Shown here piece by piece: positions 33,232-38,151 of a stretch of 38,151 bases of DNA. Under the pieces are notes generated by a model. The model had not been told where the DNA came from and did no database searches. It was given only the letters and a program-made list of their open reading frames with translations. The stretch's first letter is position 1. Each line of letters begins with the position of its first letter. A program made the position numbers and the translations under genes. Where the stretch lies: the NCBI GenBank assembly GCA_964602475.1, contig CAZRRN010000028.1, forward strand, positions 1-38,151, written 5' to 3'. This stretch comes from SZUA-448 sp964602475. GTDB taxonomy: Bacteria > Bacillota > Clostridia > Lachnospirales > Lachnospiraceae.

Positions 33232-34530
33232 ATGATTTGGAATGAAACAAAGGAATGCATGAGCCGCGATCAGATAGAAACACTTCAGGGTGCACGTCTT
33301 GTTAAGATGGTAGAACGCGTTTACCACAATGTTGTATTCTATAGGAAGAAAATGCAGGAGCTCGGTCTGGAGCCGGGGGATATTCGAGGTCTGTCCGATC
33401 TAAGCAAGCTTCCGTTTACTACCAAGAACGATCTGCGTGATAACTACCCGTTTGGCTTATTTGCTGTGCCGGAATCCGAAGTTGTCCGGGTTCATGCATC
33501 TTCCGGAACTACCGGAAAAGCGACGGTGGTCGGGTATACAAGGCGAGATATTGAGATGTGGTCGGAGTGTGTGGCACGTGTACTGACGATGGGCGGAATC
33601 GGAAAGAATGACAAGGTTCAGGTTTCCTACGGTTATGGACTTTTTACCGGTGGACTCGGAGCTCATTATGGTGTCGAAAATGTCGGAGCAACCGTAATTC
33701 CGATGTCAACCGGAAATACCAAAAAACAGATTACCATGATGGAAGATTTCGGTGTGACCGGAATCTGTTGTACTCCGTCATACTTAATGTATCTGTCTGA
33801 AGCAATCGAGGAAATGGGCAAGCTTGACAAGATTAAGCTGCGTACAGCATTCTGCGGTGCGGAGCCATGGACCGAAGAAATGCGCAACGAGCTGGAGCGC
33901 CGTCTGCACATTACCGCACCTGATATTTACGGACTCAGTGAGATTATGGGACCGGGCGTTGCAGGTGACTGTGATTATCATACAGGCCTACATGTCTGGG
34001 AGGATCATTTTATTCCGGAGATTGTTGATCCCGACACGCTGCTGCCGGCGGCACCCGGAACGGTTGGAGAGCTGGTATTTACCCCAATTACAAAGGAAGC
34101 CCTTCCTTTATTCCGTTATCGTACAAAGGATCTGACCAGCATCGACTACAGTATCTGTCCTTGTGGAAGAACGATGGCGCGGTTGTCCCGCTTCAAAGGG
34201 AGAACAGACGATATGCTTATTATCCGCGGTGTCAATGTCTTCCCGTCACAGGTGGAGGCTGCACTGCTTGAAATGGGTTCTGTCAGCCCGAATTACCTGA
34301 TGGTGGTTGATCGTATTAATAATCTGGATACACTCGAGGTTCAGGTCGAAGTGGAGGAGCGTTTCTTCTCCGATGAGATTAAGGAACTTGAGAATCTCAC
34401 CCGGAAAATAACGCATGTTCTTGAACAGGCACTGGGGATTGTTCCACGGGTAAAGCTGGTTGAACCGAAGACGCTAGAACGCAGTGAAGGAAAAGCAAAG
34501 AGAGTAATCGATAAGAGAAAACTTGTCTAG
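33232..34530 (+). CDS. paaK: Phenylacetate-CoA ligase (arylacetate-CoA ligase) 2
   Basis: The product is 432 aa, starting MIWNETKECMSRDQIE, a paralogue of the enzyme at 28868. Motifs: HASSGTTGKATVVGYT, YGLSEIMGPGVAGDC, LFRYRTKDLTSIDYSICPCGRTMARLSRF and GRTDDMLIIRGVNVFPSQVEAAL. The usual GTTGKP proline is Ala here. Having two ligases in one operon suggests different aryl acids, such as phenylacetate and indoleacetate or hydroxyphenylacetate. ATG 33232 has AAAGGGA 11 bases upstream. A 115-bp gap precedes it with no clear promoter or terminator, so it is probably part of the same transcript. Confidence 0.92.
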   Translation: MIWNETKECMSRDQIETLQGARLVKMVERVYHNVVFYRKKMQELGLEPGDIRGLSDLSKLPFTTKNDLRDNYPFGLFAVPESEVVRVHASSGTTGKATVVGYTRRDIEMWSECVARVLTMGGIGKNDKVQVSYGYGLFTGGLGAHYGVENVGATVIPMSTGNTKKQITMMEDFGVTGICCTPSYLMYLSEAIEEMGKLDKIKLRTAFCGAEPWTEEMRNELERRLHITAPDIYGLSEIMGPGVAGDCDYHTGLHVWEDHFIPEIVDPDTLLPAAPGTVGELVFTPITKEALPLFRYRTKDLTSIDYSICPCGRTMARLSRFKGRTDDMLIIRGVNVFPSQVEAALLEMGSVSPNYLMVVDRINNLDTLEVQVEVEERFFSDEIKELENLTRKITHVLEQALGIVPRVKLVEPKTLERSEGKAKRVIDKRKLV

Positions 34531-34542
34531 GGAGGTAGCAGA

Positions 34543-34974
34543 ATGTCGGTTAAACAGGTATCGGTATTTATTGAAAACCGTGAAGGACGGCTGGAGGAAG
34601 TAACAGCTGTTCTGGCGCAGAACAACATCAACATAGTAACCTTCAGTCTTGCTGACACATCCGAATACGGAATGCTCCGGATGATCGTTTCCGACCCGGA
34701 CAAAGCAAGACAGCTTCTCAAGGAGAACGGGTTCTCCGCAATGCTGACCGAAGTGATTGCTGTAAAGGTTCCGAATAAAAGCGGGATGCTGCAGACGATT
34801 CTGCGCGTCATTGCCGGAGCAGGCTGTAATGTGGAGTATATGTACATTCTTTCCACAGGAGAGAACGCATCGGTTGTAATTAAGACATCCGATGTGGAAA
34901 AAGTTACAAAAGCAATGCAGACGGAAGGAATTGAAATCTATACCGCAGATAAGGTGTACGATTTCAAAGATTGA
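34543..34974 (+). CDS. ACT-domain amino-acid-binding protein 2
   Basis: A 143-aa two-ACT protein paralogous to the one at 32700: SVKQVSVFIENREGRLEEVTAVLAQNNINIVTF, then IAVKVPNKSGMLQTILRVIAGAGCNVEYMYILS. It starts 12 bases after the second paaK stop with a strong GGGAGGT site, so translation is probably coupled to that ligase. One ACT partner per ligase is the simplest reading. No DNA-binding domain is present. Confidence 0.88.
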   Translation: MSVKQVSVFIENREGRLEEVTAVLAQNNINIVTFSLADTSEYGMLRMIVSDPDKARQLLKENGFSAMLTEVIAVKVPNKSGMLQTILRVIAGAGCNVEYMYILSTGENASVVIKTSDVEKVTKAMQTEGIEIYTADKVYDFKD

Positions 34975-35060
34975 TCCGGTATAGGTATAATTCGCCAGTT
35001 CTTCGTGTATACTGTTGGAAGACCTGTAAAATACAGGATTTCCGCGAAAGGAGCAGGAAG

Positions 35061-35279
35061 ATGGCGAAGCGAAGAAAAAGATTTACCGTAAAGGATGCAC
35101 TGCGTGCGGAGCTGGAAACCACAAAGAAATCGCTGGACACAGCACATTCCAATTTTGAAAATGTCGTGGATCAGGATTTAATTGACTGTTATATTTACGA
35201 AGTCAATGCAGCGCAGCTGAGGTACACGTTTTTACTGAAGAAACTGAAGGAATACGAAGAAAGCACAAGTGCAGGATGA
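35061..35279 (+). CDS. DUF2508 family small protein (YaaL-like)
   Basis: A 72-aa charged protein starting MAKRRKRFTVKDALRAELE at ATG 35061, which has AAAGGAG about 9 bases upstream; the longer open frame from 34971 has no good start. A central helix carries DLIDCYIYEVNAAQLRYTFLLKKLKEYE, a pattern known from the DUF2508/YaaL family of Firmicutes. The function is not known; YaaL genes usually lie near recR and bofA. Here it is the last gene before the terminator of the aryl-acid operon, possibly by chance. Confidence 0.8.
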   Translation: MAKRRKRFTVKDALRAELETTKKSLDTAHSNFENVVDQDLIDCYIYEVNAAQLRYTFLLKKLKEYEESTSAG

Positions 35280-35314
35280 AGCAAAGCAGGCTTCGCAAAA
35301 GAAAATATTACAAC

Positions 35315-35363
35315 ACTCCTCGCAGGTATCGGCGGAACAGTCGGAACAGCGGGGAGTTTTTTT
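35315..35363 (+). terminator. Intrinsic terminator of the aryl-acid operon
   Basis: 9-bp stem ACTCCTCGC (35315-35323) with GCGGGGAGT (35349-35357), one G-U pair, followed by a run of seven Ts. The loop is 25 nt. Confidence 0.85.
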
Positions 35364-35586
35364 GCTTTAAATCGGTGGAACACATGGTGTCTGAAAGTGA
35401 AAGCAGTCGAAAACAACCAATCGTCAGTGGAGCGCATAAGCGCACTCCGCTGTTCTAATATAAAAGCGTCATAGAAAAAATGAAACGTAAAAACACGGAT
35501 TTGTCAATGATAAGCGATTTTTTTTCGTAAAGTTGTCGGTTGTTGCTCCTCAAAACAGTGCAAAACGACAAATAAAATGTATAATA
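35364..35586. other. Gene-free spacer before the Tad operon promoter
   Basis: No gene is supported. It contains an imperfect hairpin around GGAGCGCATAAGCGCACTCC (about 35433) and an inverted repeat TTGTCG (35534-35539) / CGACAA (35567-35572) just upstream of the -35 box at 35587, which could be an operator. Confidence 0.5.
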
Positions 35587-35615
35587 TTGACATATAAGGA
35601 AAATAACGGTATGAT
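35587..35615 (+). promoter_or_regulatory. Sigma-A promoter for the Tad pilus operon
   Basis: TTGACA (35587-35592), 17-bp spacer, TATGAT (35610-35615), 30 bp before the first gene. Confidence 0.8.
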
Positions 35616-35644
35616 TGCGCTACACCCGATGACGAGGAGGAGCA

Positions 35645-36535
35645 ATGGAAAAGACACTGGTGATTTACTGTCAGGACAGGCTATACAGTGAACGACTCAT
35701 GGACTTTATTAATCAGTCCGGGAACGGTGAACTATGTGCGGTTGCATTTACGGAAGAGGAAGCTTTGCTGGAGTACATCAGTAAGAATCCCGCTGAGTAC
35801 CTTTTGTGTGAAGAGCAGCAGGCGGATATGATCGGGCGGACCGGACGGGTCTTAGGGGTGTACCTGCTGTCATCTATGAGGCCTCCGGATGCCAGAATCA
35901 ACGCGGTTTCCAGATATCAGTCTGCGGAGCTTCTGCTTAAAAAGCTGTGTCCTGACTCCTCTTTGTCAACCAGCCTTCCGGGAGAAGCACCGATGGAACG
36001 AATGATTGGAGTTGGGACGATCTTTGATAGTGCGAGGACCGGTGAATATACATGGAAACTGGCAGAACAGCTGTCAAGGAGCTACCGGGTTTTGTATTTG
36101 AATTTTCAGGTGTTGTTTCGGCCAGAGGGAACGGAAGAAACCGATCTGTCCATGTCAGAACTGATTTACCGGATCCGTCAGGAGAAGACAATTTATAAAC
36201 CGGAAGACCTGATACGAACGGTTAATGGAATTGATGTAATCAGTGGGTTTGCCTTTTGGTCGGATGCCGAGGAGCTGACACCCTCTGACGCAGAACATCT
36301 GCTTGGCTGGCTTAGAACCCTATCCGGTTATGAAAAGCTGGTTCTCGGACTTGGTGGACTACATACCTCTACGGCAACGCTTTTGACCGGCTGTGACCGG
36401 CTTTGCTTTCTACGACAGAGCGGCAGCTCTGAAGAACAGAGCTACAGGGAATTTGAGCGACAGCTGTTCTTTGCCGGAATGGGAGGACTTGCAGAACGCC
36501 TTAAGGCGGCAGAGACTGTACCGGAGTCATATTGA
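35645..36535 (+). CDS. Degenerate TadZ/CpaE-like pilus assembly protein
   Basis: A 296-aa protein starting MEKTLVIYCQDRLYSERLM, with GAGGAGG before ATG 35645. The first ~110 residues resemble a response-regulator-like fold. From about 122 it reads IGVGTIFDSARTGEYTWKLAEQLSRSYRVLYLNFQ, aligned in style with the P-loop of TadZ/CpaE proteins (KGGVGKTT), but the Lys and Thr/Ser of the Walker A motif are missing. A deviant MinD-like core follows. In Tad systems TadZ marks the pole and localises the secretion machine. I assign it by position before tadA and by architecture, not by a strong signature. ATP binding is probably lost. Confidence 0.6.
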   Translation: MEKTLVIYCQDRLYSERLMDFINQSGNGELCAVAFTEEEALLEYISKNPAEYLLCEEQQADMIGRTGRVLGVYLLSSMRPPDARINAVSRYQSAELLLKKLCPDSSLSTSLPGEAPMERMIGVGTIFDSARTGEYTWKLAEQLSRSYRVLYLNFQVLFRPEGTEETDLSMSELIYRIRQEKTIYKPEDLIRTVNGIDVISGFAFWSDAEELTPSDAEHLLGWLRTLSGYEKLVLGLGGLHTSTATLLTGCDRLCFLRQSGSSEEQSYREFERQLFFAGMGGLAERLKAAETVPESY

Positions 36536-36766
36536 AGGATATGGCAGTACAGGGAGCATAATAACGTACCGCAATTAATGCAGATGGGGACGCAGTGGGA
36601 GCAGAAGGGGTGAAGATATAAATGATCGATCACTCGACAGGTTTGTGCGGTACCAAATCAGCTGCTCCCTGCGGTCTTTGAAACAGCAGCCGCAGGGAGA
36701 CGGGTTGATATCTACGATCCGACAGTCAACAACGAGGCTATAAACGGTAACTGCAGGGAGGCAGGA
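36536..36766. other. 231-bp spacer inside the Tad operon
   Basis: It separates two genes that normally sit close together. It holds pseudoknot element copy C (36627-36699), a possible 12-codon TTG-start frame after that element's GGGAG (36705-36743), and then the GGGAGG site of the tadA gene. No other gene is seen. Confidence 0.6.
36627..36699 (+). promoter_or_regulatory. Candidate cis-acting pseudoknot RNA, copy C (inside the Tad operon)
   Basis: Hairpin CAGGTTTG (36638-36645), loop TGCGGTAC (36646-36653), CAAATCAG (36654-36661; one mismatch). Loop bases TGCGG (36646-36650) pair with CCGCA (36690-36694) after a 28-nt linker. In the linker CTGCT/AGCAG forms a second helix. CTCCCTGCGG (36665-36674) can instead pair fully with CCGCAGGGAG (36690-36699), so the two folds compete. 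GGGAG ends the element. Confidence 0.6.
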
Positions 36767-37981
36767 ATGACAAAAAAACAAGAGCTGCAGCAACAGCTGC
36801 TTGAGCGGCTGGACTTTACTCGTGAGACAGAGGAAGAAGAACTGCTTGAAATCCTTGACAGGATTATACGAGAGCGAAGCAGTACAGAATACATAGGTGT
36901 GGCTGAGAAGCTCCGTCTGCGGCGAGAAGTATTCAATTCGCTGCGGCGGATGGATGTTCTGCAGGAGCTGCTTGAGGATGAAGATATTACCGAAATCATG
37001 GTGAACGGAGCAGAGAATATCTTTATAGAGCGATGCGGACGACTTACACGATTCGAAGGCAGCTTCGAATCGGAACGAAAACTTGCGGACGTTGTACAGC
37101 AGATGGCGTCAGGAGTCAACAGGGTGGTCAATGAGGCAAATCCGATTGTCGATACAAGACTTCCGGAATCCGGTTACCGCGTTAACATCATTTTACCGCC
37201 GGTTGCTCTGAACGGACCGGTGGTAACAATACGGAAGTTCCCAAAAGAAACAATGACCATTGATCGGCTGATTGCTCTGGGCTCCCTGACCGAGGAGGCG
37301 GCGGAGTTTCTAAGAAAGCTGGTGCGGGCAAGATATAACATTTTCATCAGCGGAGGAACCGGATCAGGAAAGACAACCTTTCTAAATGTACTCTCAAACT
37401 ACATTCCACCGGAGGAACGTGTTGTGACGATTGAGGATTCGGCAGAACTGCAGTTGCTGGGACTTCCGAATCTGGTGCGTCTGGAAGTAAGAAACGCAAC
37501 AACAGGAGGAGCCAAATCCGTCACAATTCGCGACCTGATCAGAGCAAGTCTTCGTATGAGACCGGACAGAATAATTGTTGGTGAGATTAGGGGTGCGGAG
37601 GCTCTGGATATGCTGCAGGCTATGAATACAGGACATGACGGGTCACTGTCAACCGGGCACGCAAACTCTGCTGCGGATATGCTTTCAAGAATAGAAACCA
37701 TGGTGCTGCAGGGTGCTGAACTGCCACTGCAGGCAATTCGGGGACAGATTGCGTCTGCTGTGGACGTGATTGTTCATCTTGGACGGCTTCGTGATAAGAG
37801 CCGTAAGGTACTTGAAATCAGTGAGGTGCTCGGATGCAGAGACGGGGAGGTACAACTGTCATCGTTGTATGAATTCTGTGAAGACGGGAAGGGAACGGAG
37901 GAGCTGGTGTCCGGCAAGCTCAGTGCAACCGGAACAGAGCTGGTAAATATGAGGAAAATGAAGCATGCGGGATTACAATAA
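36767..37981 (+). CDS. tadA: TadA/CpaF-type secretion ATPase
   Basis: A 404-aa hexameric-type ATPase that powers Tad/Flp pilus assembly at the inner face of the membrane. The N-terminal helical part is followed by DITEIMVNGAENIFIERCGRL and an NIILPPVALNGPVVTIRKF stretch. The ATPase core shows Walker A SGGTGSGKTT, the Asp box TIEDSAEL, Walker B RIIVGEIRGAEALDML and the His box GHDGSLSTGHANS. ATG 36767 has GGGAGG about 7 bases upstream. The next gene overlaps its end by 17 bp. All catalytic motifs are intact. Separation from general type II secretion ATPases rests on the CpaF-like length and context. Confidence 0.93.
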   Translation: MTKKQELQQQLLERLDFTRETEEEELLEILDRIIRERSSTEYIGVAEKLRLRREVFNSLRRMDVLQELLEDEDITEIMVNGAENIFIERCGRLTRFEGSFESERKLADVVQQMASGVNRVVNEANPIVDTRLPESGYRVNIILPPVALNGPVVTIRKFPKETMTIDRLIALGSLTEEAAEFLRKLVRARYNIFISGGTGSGKTTFLNVLSNYIPPEERVVTIEDSAELQLLGLPNLVRLEVRNATTGGAKSVTIRDLIRASLRMRPDRIIVGEIRGAEALDMLQAMNTGHDGSLSTGHANSAADMLSRIETMVLQGAELPLQAIRGQIASAVDVIVHLGRLRDKSRKVLEISEVLGCRDGEVQLSSLYEFCEDGKGTEELVSGKLSATGTELVNMRKMKHAGLQ

Positions 37982-38151
37982 GGTGCATTACAGTTTACGG
38001 AATACATTGCTTGTAATTGGGCGATGTCTAATATTTCCGGTACTGGCCGGGATTCTTTTTTACAAAAGTCTGTGGGCAGTGCTCCTGCTTCTGCCGGTTT
38101 CGGTCTTTCAGTTTCGTTCGGAACACAAAAGACGGTTGGAGGAACAGCGGC
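37965..38151 (+). CDS. tadB: TadB-like pilus assembly membrane protein (partial, runs off the window)
   Basis: ATG 37965 has GAGGA 9 bases upstream and overlaps the tadA stop by 17 bp, so the two are translationally coupled. The visible 62 residues start MRDYNKVHYSLRNTLLVIG, with two hydrophobic segments (about 13-30 and 33-48), then a basic stretch FRSEHKRRLEEQR. This is the usual N-terminus of a TadB-type inner-membrane protein with two helices before the cytoplasmic domain. It is named from position and topology; the diagnostic domain lies outside the window. Confidence 0.65.
   Translation, partial: MRDYNKVHYSLRNTLLVIGRCLIFPVLAGILFYKSLWAVLLLLPVSVFQFRSEHKRRLEEQR

Noticed and set aside
1..38151. 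tRNA, rRNA, CRISPR arrays, transposases, phage or toxin-antitoxin genes
   Set aside because: I looked for T-loop sequences, regularly spaced repeats and recombinase motifs and found none that hold up.

Overview
The window looks like chromosomal DNA of an anaerobic, motile, Gram-positive clostridium, most likely a Lachnospiraceae-type gut or rumen Firmicute. Four things point that way: lipoproteins with Thr/Pro-rich linkers, strong GGAGG-type ribosome binding sites, sigma-A promoters with 16-17 bp spacers, and the gene families present (DUF1538 with a PII-like partner, indolepyruvate:ferredoxin oxidoreductase with PaaK and ACT genes, FliB-type flagellin methylase, Tad pilus genes, PdaA-like deacetylase). 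I see no rRNA, tRNA, CRISPR array, transposase or phage gene. The species is inference.

Layout. 1-2.9 kb: the tail of an unknown gene, a small unknown protein, then a DUF1538 membrane protein followed by a tandem PII-like regulator. 3-7.6 kb: an aldo/keto reductase with two [4Fe-4S] motifs, a PdaA-like deacetylase with wall-binding repeats, and transketolase. 7.7-13.5 kb: a radical SAM protein, a HAD phosphatase, an AraD-type epimerase, a membrane c-di-GMP phosphodiesterase (EAL) and a FliB-like methylase, on alternating strands. 13.7-22.5 kb: two paralogous HExxH lipoproteins flank an SGNH-hydrolase lipoprotein and a MutS2-like ATPase without an Smr domain. A candidate structured RNA with its own promoter and terminator lies before the MutS2-like gene. 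22.6-28.5 kb: a chemotaxis receptor, a sodium:solute symporter and a three-gene polar amino-acid ABC transporter. 28.7-35.4 kb: one apparent operon, paaK-iorA-iorB-ACT-paaK-ACT-DUF2508, for converting aryl-2-oxo acids or arylacetates to aryl-acyl-CoA. 35.6 kb to the end: the start of a Tad/Flp pilus operon (degenerate TadZ-like protein, TadA ATPase, TadB-like partial gene).

The most interesting signal is a repeated intergenic element found at three unrelated loci (about 2911-2985, 16210-16282 and 36627-36699). Each has a hairpin CAGGTTTG-N8-CAAA(T/C)C(T/A)G. The 8-nt loop can pair with a segment 27-28 nt downstream, and that segment sits directly before a Shine-Dalgarno-like GGAG or GAGG. The loop sequence differs between copies and the downstream partner differs with it, so this looks like a small cis-acting pseudoknot RNA that controls translation. 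I do not recognise it as a known class.

Other points of note are the roughly 212-nt candidate ncRNA at 17857-18068, the leader with competing hairpins before DUF1538, the paired metallopeptidase-like lipoproteins and the TadZ-like protein with no P-loop. All of this comes from reading the sequence; no database search, folding program or alignment was run.
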